Shown: one piece after another, positions 1-9,087 of the stretch
Numbering within the stretch: position 1 is the first letter of the stretch
Layout of the letters: the number at the start of each line of letters is the position of its first letter
Origin: Streptomyces sp. NBC_00376
GTDB lineage: Bacteria; Actinomycetota; Actinomycetes; Streptomycetales; Streptomycetaceae
Direction: 5' to 3'
Length of the DNA: 64,000 nucleotides
Assembly: GCF_036077095.1 (NCBI RefSeq)
Contig: NZ_CP107960.1
Span: 1,426,001 to 1,490,000, forward strand
The notes under the pieces: model-generated
The model's input: the letters and a program-made list of their open reading frames with translations, nothing else
Told to the model about the DNA's origin: nothing
Database searches by the model: none
Translations under genes and position numbers: made by a program

Positions 1-444
1 GTCGACGACGAGCAGCGGCCCGCCGGTCCGTGGTCCGGCGCATGCGGCGGCGGCCCGCGCGCTGTCCAGGGCGATGACGGTCGTCGGCCCCAGGGCCGCG
101 ATCAGTTCCGCCGCCTCGGCGCGGTGCCGTGCGCCGGCGAGGACGGGGTGGCTGACCACGATCACGGAGCCGGTGCGGTCCGTGCCCAGTGCCGTGTCGG
201 CGATACGGCCGAGCAGCCGGCCGCAGGACTCGGGGTCGACGATGCGCCCCCGCCGGACCGGGCTGCCGTGCCCCGACTCCGTACCGGAGCCGTCGCGGAC
301 GTCGGTGTCGGCCAGGACGCCGTGTCCGGGCACCCAGACGCGGGTGCGGGAGCTGCCGAGATCGAGGGCGAGGCCACGGGTGACACCCCGGTGGCCCCGG
401 CGGGCGGACGGGACGGGACGCCGCCCGTCGTGCAGAGAACGCAT
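1..444 (-). CDS. MreB/actin-like ATPase, partial (N-terminal 148 residues)
   Basis: The reading frame is open from an ATG at 444 to the window edge, so the C-terminus is missing. About 20 residues in, the segment LALDLGSSRTRVWVPGHGVL matches the phosphate-1 loop of MreB/Mbl proteins (DLGTxNTxVYVxGxG). It is followed by an SxVRRGRIVD segment that aligns with the conserved RPLKDGVIAD-like stretch. A GGAGGAG ribosome-binding site lies just upstream. MreB proteins are actin-like ATPases that form membrane-associated filaments; Streptomyces carries several, used in spore-wall and hyphal-wall assembly. The substitution SSR for TAN in the loop suggests a divergent paralogue rather than canonical MreB. 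An Hsp70-like actin-fold ATPase is the alternative. Confidence 0.7.
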   Translation of the reverse strand, partial: MRSLHDGRRPVPSARRGHRGVTRGLALDLGSSRTRVWVPGHGVLADTDVRDGSGTESGHGSPVRRGRIVDPESCGRLLGRIADTALGTDRTGSVIVVSHPVLAGARHRAEAAELIAALGPTTVIALDSARAAAACAGPRTGGPLLVVD

Positions 445-592
445 CGCCTCTCCTCCGCCACCCTGGCACCACAGCCACGCAGACCATCCATGGACCCGCT
501 GATAGCGAGGCATGGCCGAGCCCTCACTATGCAATAGGGAGGCAAAGAAAGCCACTCCCCAGCAAAATCCAAGGGCCGGAGTCTGTCGTGTG

Positions 593-2692
593 TCACACCT
601 CCGACGGCAGGAAGACGGCGACCAGTTCGGCGAACTCGTCCGGCGCGGCGATTCGGACACCGAGGTCCTCGGCCTTGGTGCGCTTGGATCCGGCCTTCTC
701 CCCGGCGACCAGGAGCGAGGTGCGCTTGGAGACGCTGGACGAGGACTTCCCGCCGGCCCGCTCGATCAGCTCGTTCATCTCGTTGCGGGAGAGCTTCTCC
801 AGCGCGCCGGTCATGGCCCCGGTGACCACCACGGTCATCCCCGCCAGCGGTAGACCCGTGCCCTCCCCGTCCCCGGCGGCGTCCGCTTCCGCGCTCTCCT
901 CCCCCGGCGCGGGCGGCGGCGTCGCGCCGGGCTCCGTCATGTTGACCCCGGCGGCCACCAGCTTCTCGATCAGCGGGGCCAGCTCCACCAGCTCCGCGAC
1001 GACGCCCGCGGCCTTCTCCTTGCCGATGCCGTCGACCCGCTGGAGCTCTTCGGCATCGGCCGCCCTGATCCGGTCCATGTCCGCGAAGTACCGCGCGATG
1101 CGCCGCGACATGGAGCGCCCGGTGCCACGGACGCCCAGCGCGCAGAAGACCCGGGAGAGCGGCTGGGTACGGGCCGTCTCGATGGCGGCCAGGAGGTTGT
1201 CGGTGCTGGTCTCGCCCATCCGTTCCAGGCCCAGCAGCTGTTCGCGGTCGAGTGTGAACAGGTCGGCGAAGTCGGCCACCAGACCGGCGTCGACGAGCTG
1301 GACGACGCGGGTCGCGCCGAGGCCCTCGATGTCGAGCTGGTCGCGGCCCGCCGCGTACGAGACGGAGGCGACGAGTCGGCAGTCGCGGCCCCGGACACAA
1401 CGCCAGCGCTGCTCGCTGGTGTCTATCTCGGAGCCGCACTGCGGGCACGACTCGGGGAATTCGATGGGCTTCTCGTCGCCGGTGCGCAGATGGGCGACGG
1501 GGGCCTCGATCCGGGGGATGATGTCGCCCGCCTTGTAGACCATCACCCGGTCGCCCAGGCGCAGATCGCGGCGGGTGATGTCGGCGGGGTTGTGCAGCGT
1601 GGCGTAGCTGACGGTCGAGCCGTCGATCTCGACCGGCTCCAGCACGGCGCGCGGCGCGATGATGCCGGTCCGGCCCACGTTCCACTCGACGGCCAGGAGC
1701 CGGGTGACCTTCTCGACGGCCGGGAGCTTGTACGCGATGGCCCAGCGCGGCGCCCTGCTCCCGGATCCGGCCTCGCGCTGGTCGGCGGCGAGATCGGCCT
1801 TGATGACGATGCCGTCGATGCCGAACGGCAACGAGGCGCGCAGGGCCGCGACTTCCTCGACCCGGCTCTGCACCTCCTCGACGGTGGTGACGGTGCGCGG
1901 CGCCACGTCCGTGTCCGCCGCGGTGTGCACGCCGAGCCGGGCGGCGTGGGCGAGGACCTCGCTGTGCGGGAGTTCGGCGAGGGTCTCGGTGAGCTCGCCG
2001 GAGTCGGGCAGCGGCAGGGCACCGTAGGCGAAGAACGTCATCTCCACCGTGTACGCGCGGTCCTTGGCCCTCAGGGTGCCCGCCGCGCCGTTCCTCGGGT
2101 TGGCGAAGGGGGCGCCGCCGTGTTCGGTGCGCACGGCGTTGGCCCGCTCGAACTGCTCGGTCGTCATGAGGATCTCGCCGCGCATCTCGATCGTCACCGG
2201 TTCGGCGAGCCGCTCGGGCAGGCCCACCACGGTGCCGATCGCATGCGAGACGTCCTCGCCCGCGGTGCCGTCGCCCCGGGTGATCAGCTGCTCCAGGCGG
2301 CCCGCCCGGTAGCGCGCCGCGACTGCCAGTCCGTCGAGCTTCGGCTCCACGCTCCAGGCGGCGACGGGGCGGCCTATCCGGCGCTCCAGCGACGCCGTCC
2401 AGGTGACGAACTGTTCGGCCGAGAAGACGTTGTCCAGGGACAGCATCGGAACGGTGTGCGGCACGTCCCCGGTCGCGGCGCCACCCGCCACCTTGCCGGT
2501 CGGGGAGGCGTCCAGCACCTCCTGGGGGTGCTCCTGCTCGTACGCGGCGATCCCCTGCACCAGCCGGTCGTAGGCGTCGTCGTCGAGCGTGCTCTCGCCC
2601 GTGGCGTAGTACGCGGCGGCGGCCCGCGAGGCCTCCTCGACGGCGGCGGCGTAGGCGGCGGTGTCGGCGAGCACAACAGCTGAGTTCGTCAT
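593..2692 (-). CDS. ligA: NAD-dependent DNA ligase (divergent LigA paralogue)
   Basis: This 699-residue protein seals nicks in DNA using NAD+. In order it has the N-terminal Ia NAD-binding domain, the adenylation domain with the catalytic lysine in [10 protein letters not shown] (Lys118), an OB fold ([14 protein letters not shown]), a four-cysteine zinc finger (CPQC...C...C near residue 405), helix-hairpin-helix repeats with GIGKEKA, and a C-terminal BRCT domain (VVVTGAMTG...[18 protein letters not shown]). The zinc-finger exit reads [15 protein letters not shown] instead of the usual CPAQ..HFxSR, so it is divergent and may be a second ligase. The start at 2692 (MTNSAVV) was preferred; ATGs at 2701 and 2722 are also in frame. 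It is co-directional with the membrane phosphodiesterase gene upstream. Confidence 0.93.
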   Translation of the reverse strand: MTNSAVVLADTAAYAAAVEEASRAAAAYYATGESTLDDDAYDRLVQGIAAYEQEHPQEVLDASPTGKVAGGAATGDVPHTVPMLSLDNVFSAEQFVTWTASLERRIGRPVAAWSVEPKLDGLAVAARYRAGRLEQLITRGDGTAGEDVSHAIGTVVGLPERLAEPVTIEMRGEILMTTEQFERANAVRTEHGGAPFANPRNGAAGTLRAKDRAYTVEMTFFAYGALPLPDSGELTETLAELPHSEVLAHAARLGVHTAADTDVAPRTVTTVEEVQSRVEEVAALRASLPFGIDGIVIKADLAADQREAGSGSRAPRWAIAYKLPAVEKVTRLLAVEWNVGRTGIIAPRAVLEPVEIDGSTVSYATLHNPADITRRDLRLGDRVMVYKAGDIIPRIEAPVAHLRTGDEKPIEFPESCPQCGSEIDTSEQRWRCVRGRDCRLVASVSYAAGRDQLDIEGLGATRVVQLVDAGLVADFADLFTLDREQLLGLERMGETSTDNLLAAIETARTQPLSRVFCALGVRGTGRSMSRRIARYFADMDRIRAADAEELQRVDGIGKEKAAGVVAELVELAPLIEKLVAAGVNMTEPGATPPPAPGEESAEADAAGDGEGTGLPLAGMTVVVTGAMTGALEKLSRNEMNELIERAGGKSSSSVSKRTSLLVAGEKAGSKRTKAEDLGVRIAAPDEFAELVAVFLPSEV

Positions 2693-2728
2693 GGCCCCCA
2701 TCCTGCCGCCCACCACTGACAACGCCCC

Positions 2729-4828
2729 TCAGCCCGCCGCCTGAGCCGTTCCGTCCTCCTCGTCGGCGCCCTCCACCTCGCCCGGCGCGGCCAGCGGGAT
2801 CTGCGGCCCCGAACACTCCCGGAGCCAGCGCCGCAGCACCTCGTGCACCTGTTCGGCGCCGACCAGTTCCGTGTCCGGTGCCACCGGCGCGGAGAGGTCG
2901 GCCGGCCACAGCAGGAAGGGCCTGGACTGCTCGCCGCCCAGGCCGCCGTGCGAGCCGATCTGCTCCTCGAAGGCGTGCACGCAGCCCGTGGCGCCGTCGT
3001 ACATCGAGTTGACCATGATGTCGGCGACGTGCGGGAAGGTGTCGGTCCGCCGCACCGCAGCGGCCGCCCCGGGACCGAACGGGGCCAGCGGCCCTTCCCC
3101 GTCCACCAGCTCCGACACCGGGATCTGTGCCCCGCCGCGGCCCAGCACCACCGATCCGTGCCGCTCGCTGCGGACCAGCAGGAAGCCGATGCCGGGGTGG
3201 TTGGCGAGGGTGCCGAGCAGGGCGGGGTGGCTGCGGTCGAGCTGTTCGCGCGAGGCGCGTCCCGCGATGTCGGGGAAGGAGATCAGGCCGAGGTTCCCGG
3301 AGGCGAGGACCACGGGGTCGTGCGGCCTGGCGAGAGGTTCCGCCGCGCCCTCGCCGACCGGCCGGTGCAGGGCGATCCGTACCGCGTCCCGCGCCTCCGA
3401 GCCGCTGCGGGTGCGCTGCGCCCGCCGGGACACGGGCAGCCCGCAGCCGGCCCGCACCAGGTCCTTGAGGGTCAGCCCGTACGCCCCCGCGAAGGTCTCC
3501 CCCGGGCTCTGTCCGTGGTCGGAGAGCAGCACGATCCGGTACGTGCGCGGGGTGTGTTCGGCGACCTTGACGATCAGGGCGAGCGAGCGGTCCAGGCGCG
3601 CGAGCACCTTCGCCGCGTCGCGGCTGTTCGGTCCGGAGTGGTGCGCCACCTCGTCGTAGGCGACCAGGTCGGCGTAGACGGCGGTCCGGCCGGCGAACAT
3701 GTCCCCGATGACGGCGGAGACCACCACATCGCGCTCGACGACGGTCGCGAAGGCCCGGATGAAGGGGTACAGCCCGCCGCGCTTGATCCGGGGCGCCACC
3801 TTCCGCATCCGCGCCCGGGTCGACTGGCCGACCTCGCGGCAGACCTCGGCGACGAACGACAGTGCGGTGCGCACCGCGTTGGCGGGGTCGGAGAAGTACG
3901 CGAAGTACCCTGCCCGTGAGCGGCGGCCCTTGCCGAACCGGGCCGCCATGGACAGCACGAGCGCCAGCTGGTCGGCGCCGCCGCTGAAGAGGTTGCCGCG
4001 GCTGGCGCCGTCCACGGTGAGCAGCCCTCCGTCGTGGGTGCGCGCGATGGCCCTGCGCTGGAGTTCGAGGGCGCTCGCGGGTCTGCTGGAGACCATGACG
4101 TCGCCGGTCTCCTTCTCGTACCAGCGGAAGGCGGGGACGTCGTGGTTGCTGCCGTGCAGGATGCCGAGCTGGCTGGCCCCGGTCTGGCTGGACCAGTCGG
4201 TGCGCCAAGGGGTGAGCCGGTGCCCCTCCTTGTCGGCCAGCCAGTGCGCGACGGTCGGCATCAGCCCTTCCTCGGCGGCGCGGGCGAGCGCGTCGTGGCC
4301 GACTCCGTCGAGCTGGATGAAGACGGTGCCCGGCGGTCCGCTGCGCCCGCTGTCCGTGCCGGTGCGGCGCCGGCGGCGGACGGCCAGCCGGGAGAGCCTG
4401 CGCCGGTAGGCGTTGTCGTCGCGGACGGCGAGCGCCGTGGAGGTCGCCGAGGCGACGGCGGACATCACGGCCGCGACGACGACGGCCGTCTCCGGGTTGG
4501 CGGCGCCGCGCCCGTCCGGGATGAGCCGCAGGGCGAGCAGCAGCAGCGAGCCGTTCAGGAAGAAGACGAGCAGCCCGAGGACCAGCGCGGGCACGATGAG
4601 CAGCGCCCTGACCACGACCGGCCAGACCAGTGCGGAGAGCAGACCGAACGCTCCGGCGCCCCAGGCGGCGGTGAACGCGATCTTGGTTATGCTGTCGCCG
4701 TCTTCCGACTGGAGTTGGAAGTCCGGCAGAATCCCGGCGAGCGCCAGCATCGTGAGCGTCGATACCGCCCACACCACGACCACTCGCATCAGGGCGTTGC
4801 CGGCTGCTCGCCATCGCCCGTCACCCAC
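2729..4828 (-). CDS. membrane protein: holin-like N-terminus fused to type I phosphodiesterase/phosphatase domain
   Basis: The protein has 699 residues. The first ~150 hold four hydrophobic segments (e.g. VVVVWAVSTLTMLALAGILP and LLIVPALVLGLLVFFLNG) resembling the phage holin 4/PF04020 family. The remainder is an alkaline-phosphatase-superfamily domain of the type I phosphodiesterase/nucleotide pyrophosphatase kind. Metal and nucleophile motifs are visible: FIQLDGVGHDAL, SSQTGASQ, YDEVAHHSG, LLSDHGQSPG and GSHGGLGGEQSRPF. The substrate is unknown; relatives cleave phosphodiester or phosphate groups, here presumably at the membrane face. The GTG start at 4828 is preceded by GAGGTGG with 7-nt spacing. 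The gene ends 37 bp before the ligase start and may share its transcript. Confidence 0.85.
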   Translation of the reverse strand: MGDGRWRAAGNALMRVVVVWAVSTLTMLALAGILPDFQLQSEDGDSITKIAFTAAWGAGAFGLLSALVWPVVVRALLIVPALVLGLLVFFLNGSLLLLALRLIPDGRGAANPETAVVVAAVMSAVASATSTALAVRDDNAYRRRLSRLAVRRRRRTGTDSGRSGPPGTVFIQLDGVGHDALARAAEEGLMPTVAHWLADKEGHRLTPWRTDWSSQTGASQLGILHGSNHDVPAFRWYEKETGDVMVSSRPASALELQRRAIARTHDGGLLTVDGASRGNLFSGGADQLALVLSMAARFGKGRRSRAGYFAYFSDPANAVRTALSFVAEVCREVGQSTRARMRKVAPRIKRGGLYPFIRAFATVVERDVVVSAVIGDMFAGRTAVYADLVAYDEVAHHSGPNSRDAAKVLARLDRSLALIVKVAEHTPRTYRIVLLSDHGQSPGETFAGAYGLTLKDLVRAGCGLPVSRRAQRTRSGSEARDAVRIALHRPVGEGAAEPLARPHDPVVLASGNLGLISFPDIAGRASREQLDRSHPALLGTLANHPGIGFLLVRSERHGSVVLGRGGAQIPVSELVDGEGPLAPFGPGAAAAVRRTDTFPHVADIMVNSMYDGATGCVHAFEEQIGSHGGLGGEQSRPFLLWPADLSAPVAPDTELVGAEQVHEVLRRWLRECSGPQIPLAAPGEVEGADEEDGTAQAAG

Positions 4829-4918
4829 GCCGTTTCCACCTCACGTCCGGCCCCCGCCGTTCCGGGCCTCGGCCCCCAGCTTTTCACAGCGGGGCCGCGG
4901 GCCACGGCGGCCGGCGGG

Positions 4919-5332
4919 TCAGCGGCCGTCGTAGCCGGCGGTCGGCATGGAGAGCCTGCGGTGCACGCTCGCCTTCGTACGGGCGTTGTACGGCGGCTCG
5001 TCGAGTCCGGCGAGCTCCAGGCGTACGCCGCGCCGCTCGCACTCCGCGGCGAACTCCGGCACCGAGGTGAGTGCGCGCGCCAGCACGCGGTCGTTGGCGG
5101 CGACGAACAGTTCGACGTCGCCGCTCTCGACGTCGGTCCACAGGGCGTGGTGGTCGGGGCGCAGTCCGTAGAGCCGCAGCTGCCGGGTGACGACGTAGCC
5201 CTTGTCCGCGGCCCAGCGGGCGCACATGTCCTGCTGACCGCGGGTGTCCACGAGGAACGGGTCGCTGTCGAGCTCCTCCAGCGGTGTGAGGCTGGCGATG
5301 GCCGCCACCCGTACGTCCGTCACGTCCCCCAT
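4919..5332 (-). CDS. hypothetical protein, serine-recombinase N-domain-like
   Basis: A 137-residue protein starting at ATG 5332 (MGDVTDVRV), preceded by GGGGGA. The pattern DTRGQQDMCARWAADKGYVV, followed by a variable loop, DVELFVAANDRVLARAL and ECERRGVRLELAG, is reminiscent of the catalytic domain of serine recombinases/resolvases (S..R..QQ...C...A...GY and the D..DRL.R motif). However, no catalytic N-terminal Ser in a YxRxS context and no DNA-binding domain are present. It is therefore probably not an active recombinase. Function is unknown; in-frame extension upstream to 5668 would overlap the aldehyde dehydrogenase gene and is unlikely. Confidence 0.6.
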   Translation of the reverse strand: MGDVTDVRVAAIASLTPLEELDSDPFLVDTRGQQDMCARWAADKGYVVTRQLRLYGLRPDHHALWTDVESGDVELFVAANDRVLARALTSVPEFAAECERRGVRLELAGLDEPPYNARTKASVHRRLSMPTAGYDGR

Positions 5333-5472
5333 GGGCGTTCCCCCCGTGCTTGGCGTACGGGCGACCCTACCCCTCCTGCTCCCGTGCAAAAAGGCGTATG
5401 CCGGGGCGGAGGAACTACGTGTCGGCACACAATGCGCCCCCGGGCGCCGGGGGCGCATGTGCGGGGCGGGCG

Positions 5473-6912
5473 TCAGAGCGAGGTCATGACGTGCTTGATG
5501 CGTGTGTAGTCCTCGAAGCCGTACGCGGAGAGGTCCTTGCCGTAGCCGGACTTCTTGAAGCCGCCGTGCGGCATCTCGGCGACGAGCGCCATGTGCGTGT
5601 TGATCCAGACGCAGCCGAAGTCGAGGTTCTTGGACATCCGCATCGCCCGTGCGTGGTCCTTGGTCCATACGGAAGAGGCGAGGGCGTAGTCGACGCCGTT
5701 CGCGTACTCCACGGCCTGGGCCTCGTCCGTGAACGACTGGACGGTCATGACGGGTCCGAAGACCTCGTTCTGGACGATCTCGTCGTCCTGCTCGAGGCCG
5801 GAGACGACGGTCGGGGCGTAGAAGTAGCCCCTGTCGCCGACCCGGTGGCCGCCCGCCTCGACCCTGGCGTGGGCGGGGAGGCGGTCGATGAAGCCGCTGA
5901 CCTGGGCGAGCTGGCCCGCGTTGTTGAGCGGGCCGTAGAGCACGTCCTCGTCGTCCGGCTGCCCGGTCCTGGTGTCGGCGGCGGCCTTGGCGAGGGCGGC
6001 GACGAACTCGTCGTGGACGGACTCGTGGACCAGGACGCGGGTCGCGGCGGTGCAGTCCTGGCCGGCGTTGAAGAAGCCGCCGACGATCAGGTCCTCGACC
6101 GCCTTCTCCAGGTCGGCGTCCTCGAAGACGACGGCCGGGGCCTTGCCGCCGAGCTCCAGGTGGACCCGCTTGACGTCCTTGGCGGCGCTCTGCGCGACCT
6201 GGATGCCGGCCCGGACCGAACCGGTGATGGACGCCATCGCCGGGGTGGGGTGCTCGACCATCATCCGGCCGGTCTCACGGTCGCCGCAGATCACGTTGAA
6301 GATGCCGCGGGGCAGCTCCAGCTCCTCCAGGACGCCCCCGATGATCTCGGCGATGAGCACGGTGGAGGCCGGGGTGGTGTCCGAGGGCTTGAGGACCACG
6401 GCGTTGCCCGCGGCGAGCGCGGGCGCGAACTTCCAGACCGCCATGAGGAGCGGGTAGTTCCAGGGTGCTACCTGGGCGCAGACGCCGACCGGCTCGCGGC
6501 GGATGATCGAGGTCATCCCCTCCATGTACTCACCGGCCGAGCGGCCTTCGAGCAGCCGCGCCGCACCCGCGAAGAAGCGGACCTGGTCGATGGCGGGGGC
6601 CAGTTCCTCGCTGCGGGTGAGGTGGAGCGGCTTGCCGGTGTCCCGGCTCTCCGCGGCGACGATCTCGTCGGCGCGCGCCTCCATCGCGTCGGCGATCTTC
6701 AGCAGGGCCAGCTGGCGCACGGACGGGGTGGTGTCGCGCCAGACGGGGAACGCGGCAGCGGCGGCCGCCATCGCCGCGTCGACGTCCGCGGCGCCGGAGA
6801 GCGGGGAGGTGGCGTAGACCGCGCCGGTGCTGGGGTCCACGACATCGAGCGTGCGGCCGTCAGTGGCGTCCGCGAAGGCGCCGTCGATGTAGTTGCGGAA
6901 CGTGATGCTCAT
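5473..6912 (-). CDS. NAD(P)-dependent aldehyde dehydrogenase (aminobutyraldehyde/betaine aldehyde type)
   Basis: This 479-residue protein of the ALDH superfamily oxidises an aldehyde to its acid. Conserved elements are APWNYPLLMAVWKFAPALAAGNAVVLKPS (cofactor fold with the catalytic Asn), ITGSVRAG, the general base Glu in LELGGKAP, the nucleophilic Cys in NAGQDCTA, and EVFGPV with the downstream Glu. Sequence style is closest to gamma-aminobutyraldehyde or betaine-aldehyde dehydrogenases of polyamine/GABA catabolism, which is an inference. The start at 6912 (MSITFRNY) has AGGAAG nine bases upstream; ATG 6930 has no such site. It is the last gene of an apparent permease-SnoaL-ALDH operon divergent from PucR. 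Confidence 0.93.
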   Translation of the reverse strand: MSITFRNYIDGAFADATDGRTLDVVDPSTGAVYATSPLSGAADVDAAMAAAAAAFPVWRDTTPSVRQLALLKIADAMEARADEIVAAESRDTGKPLHLTRSEELAPAIDQVRFFAGAARLLEGRSAGEYMEGMTSIIRREPVGVCAQVAPWNYPLLMAVWKFAPALAAGNAVVLKPSDTTPASTVLIAEIIGGVLEELELPRGIFNVICGDRETGRMMVEHPTPAMASITGSVRAGIQVAQSAAKDVKRVHLELGGKAPAVVFEDADLEKAVEDLIVGGFFNAGQDCTAATRVLVHESVHDEFVAALAKAAADTRTGQPDDEDVLYGPLNNAGQLAQVSGFIDRLPAHARVEAGGHRVGDRGYFYAPTVVSGLEQDDEIVQNEVFGPVMTVQSFTDEAQAVEYANGVDYALASSVWTKDHARAMRMSKNLDFGCVWINTHMALVAEMPHGGFKKSGYGKDLSAYGFEDYTRIKHVMTSL

Positions 6913-7002
6913 GGAACCGGTCTTCCTCATGGTCGGGCGGCGGTACGGGTGGTTCTCGTCGTCACCCGTCGGTGCGGGCGAACGTCCGGCGCGGCGGTGC
7001 CG

Positions 7003-7413
7003 TCAGCCGGCGGTGCGGGCGGAGAGGTGCTCGTGGACGGCGGGCCAGCTGCCGTCCTCGGCGCGGGCGAAGACGATCGTCTCCCGCTCGTGGACGGTCT
7101 CCTCGCCGGCCCGGGTGGCGATCCTGGTCTCGACGTCGTGGCTGAAGACCCCGGTGGAGCCGAGGTGCTGGATCAGCTGTCCGGTGGAGGTGCAGGCCAG
7201 GATCCGGAAGTCGTCCTCGGCCACCCACTGCTGCCACAGCGCTCGGTACTCGGCCGTGGAGGCGAGCCGCTGCGGGGTGGAGTGGAAGACGAAGGTGGCG
7301 TCCGGCGCGAAGGCGCCGAAGTAGTCGTCGAGGCGTCCCTCGGCGAAGGCGGCGACGAGCGCGTCGGCGGCTGCCCGGATCTCCTGGACGGGGGTGTTCT
7401 CGGTCGTGCTCAT
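7003..7413 (-). CDS. SnoaL/NTF2-like (DUF4440-type) protein
   Basis: A 136-residue single-domain protein with the cone-shaped NTF2/SnoaL fold pattern: an N-terminal helix pair (IRAAADALVAAFAEGRLDDYFGAFAPDATFVFHS), then beta strands ending in ETIVFARAEDGSWPAVHEHLS. Such proteins are small-molecule isomerases, hydrolases or unassigned binding proteins. AGGAG sits five bases before the ATG. It lies between an NCS1 permease (32-bp gap) and an aldehyde dehydrogenase (90-bp gap), so it probably serves the same catabolic route. The substrate cannot be read from the sequence. Confidence 0.85.
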   Translation of the reverse strand: MSTTENTPVQEIRAAADALVAAFAEGRLDDYFGAFAPDATFVFHSTPQRLASTAEYRALWQQWVAEDDFRILACTSTGQLIQHLGSTGVFSHDVETRIATRAGEETVHERETIVFARAEDGSWPAVHEHLSARTAG

Positions 7414-7445
7414 GGGTGGCTCCTGGTGACGGGCGGGGTGGGCGC

Positions 7446-8984
7446 TCAGCGAGCGGCGGCGGGTTCGGCGACGAGGGGCTCGTCCGTACCGCCGATGATC
7501 GGCGGGACCTCGGTGTCCGACGCCCGGACGAGTCGGGGTCCGTCCGGCCCGTACACCCCGCGCGGCTCCGGGAACACGGTGAGCAGGACGAGGTAGAGCA
7601 CGGCCGCCAGGACGAGGCCGACCGGCAGGGAGATGTCCGCGCCGTTCGCGAGGTCGCCGAGCGGGCCGACGAACTGGCCGGGCAGGTTGGTGAAGAGGAG
7701 CGCCACGACGGCCGAGATGACCCAGGTGGACAGGGCGCGCCAGTTCCAGCCGTGGTTGAACCAGTAGCGTCCACCGGTCTGGCGGCGGTTGAAGACCTGG
7801 AGGGCGTCCGCGTCGTACCAGCCGCGCCGGGTGAAGTAGCCGAGGGCCATCACGATCATCCACGGGGCCGTGCACGTGATGATCAGAGTGGCGAAGGTGG
7901 AGATGGACTGCGCGAGATTGAGTGCGAACCGGCCGACGAAGATGAAGGCGATCGACAGAGCCCCGATGAAGAACGTCGACTGGACCCGGCTGAAGCGCGT
8001 GAACACGCTGGAGACGTCGAGCCCGGTGCCGTACAGCGCGGTCGTGCCGGTGGAGAGGCCACCGATCAGGGCGATCAGGCAGAGCGGCAGGAAGTACCAG
8101 CCGGGCGAGATGGCGAGCAGGCCACCGACGTAGTTGGGAGCGGCCGGGTCGACGTACTTCGCGGCCTCGGTGGCGATGATCGAGGCAGTGGCCAGGCCGA
8201 AGAGGAACGGCAGCAGGGTGGCGACCTGGGCGAGGAACGCGGCGCCCATGACCCGGCGGCGCGGCGTGGCGGTCGGGATGTAGCGCGACCAGTCGCCGAG
8301 GAAGGCGCCGAACGAGACCGGGTTGGACAGGACGATCAGCGCGGAGCCGATGAAGGCCGGCCAGAAGAGCGGATCGGCGGTCGAGGCGAAGGCTCCCGCG
8401 TACCCCGGGTCGAAGTCTCCGGCGAAGGCGAAGGCGCCGAGGACGAAGAGCGCCGAGGCCGCGACGACCGCGATCTTGTTGACCAGCAGCATGAACCGGA
8501 AGCCGTAGACACAGACGACGAGCACCAGTCCGGCGAAGATCGCGTAGGCGACGCCGTAGCTCAGGTCGGACTCGGGGAGACCTGCGAGCCGGTGGGCTCC
8601 GCCCACGAGTGCGTCGCCCGAGGACCACACGGAGATCGAGAAGAACGCGACCGCGGTGAGCAGCGAGAGGAAGGAGCCGACGATCCTGCCGTGCACGCCC
8701 AGGTGGGCGGAGGAGGAGACGGCGTTGTTGGTGCCGTTGGTCGGGCCGAACAGCGCCATCGGGGCGAGCAGCAGGGCGCCGACGAGCAGCCCCAGCACGG
8801 TCGCCGCCAGGCCCTGCCAGAAGGAGAGCCCGAACAGGATCGGGAACGCACCGAGCACACAGGTGGCGAAGGTGTTGGCGCCGCCGAAGGCGAGCCGGAA
8901 GAGGTCGAGGGGGCGGGCGGTGCGGTCCGCTTCGGGTATCCGCTCGACCCCGTTGGTCTCGACTTCGGTGATCGAAGAAGCCAC
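7446..8984 (-). CDS. NCS1-family cytosine/purine/allantoin-type permease
   Basis: This 512-residue integral membrane protein has about 12 hydrophobic segments. The family signature near the N-terminus is seen as LFRLAFGGANTFATCVLGAFPILFGLSF and ALFGPTNGTNNAVSSSAHLGVHGRIVGS, typical of NCS1 nucleobase:cation symporters; FGAFLGDWSRYIP matches the mid-protein DYxRY-like motif. Substrates of the family are cytosine, purines, allantoin, hydantoins and related compounds. The divergent PucR regulator and co-transcribed aldehyde dehydrogenase suggest uptake of a nitrogen compound for catabolism. It is the first gene of the minus-strand operon. Confidence 0.92.
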   Translation of the reverse strand: MASSITEVETNGVERIPEADRTARPLDLFRLAFGGANTFATCVLGAFPILFGLSFWQGLAATVLGLLVGALLLAPMALFGPTNGTNNAVSSSAHLGVHGRIVGSFLSLLTAVAFFSISVWSSGDALVGGAHRLAGLPESDLSYGVAYAIFAGLVLVVCVYGFRFMLLVNKIAVVAASALFVLGAFAFAGDFDPGYAGAFASTADPLFWPAFIGSALIVLSNPVSFGAFLGDWSRYIPTATPRRRVMGAAFLAQVATLLPFLFGLATASIIATEAAKYVDPAAPNYVGGLLAISPGWYFLPLCLIALIGGLSTGTTALYGTGLDVSSVFTRFSRVQSTFFIGALSIAFIFVGRFALNLAQSISTFATLIITCTAPWMIVMALGYFTRRGWYDADALQVFNRRQTGGRYWFNHGWNWRALSTWVISAVVALLFTNLPGQFVGPLGDLANGADISLPVGLVLAAVLYLVLLTVFPEPRGVYGPDGPRLVRASDTEVPPIIGGTDEPLVAEPAAAR

Positions 8985-9054
8985 GGACGCTTCACCTACT
9001 GTTCATGCACGGGGAGTGGTCCCTCAGTCTGTGATCCCGAACCGTGAGCGGCAA

Positions 9055-9080
9055 TTGTGAAAGTCACAAAGGGATACGCT
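9055..9080 (+). promoter_or_regulatory. candidate PucR operator and -10 box, likely leaderless start
   Basis: A perfect inverted repeat TTGTGA-AAG-TCACAA occupies 9055-9069, in the 103-bp gap between the divergent permease and pucR-like genes. TACGCT (TANNNT -10 type) at 9075-9080 ends seven bases before the GTG at 9088, and there is no Shine-Dalgarno sequence, so the mRNA may begin at the start codon. The repeat would cover the -35 area, consistent with autoregulation and control of the divergent operon. The arms resemble a CRP half-site but the 3-bp spacer does not fit CRP. Confidence 0.5.
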
Positions 9081-9087
9081 GTCATCT

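Noticed and set aside
162..4814. A 1550-residue open frame on the minus strand
   Set aside because: It crosses the ligase and phosphodiesterase genes in another frame; it is Arg/Pro/Ala-rich, without domain signatures, and is a shadow of high GC coding DNA.
4919..5332. An active site-specific recombinase
   Set aside because: Some resolvase-like pattern is present, but no catalytic serine motif or DNA-binding domain is seen.
9055..9069. CRP-type binding site
   Set aside because: Arms resemble TGTGA/TCACA but the spacer is three bases instead of six.
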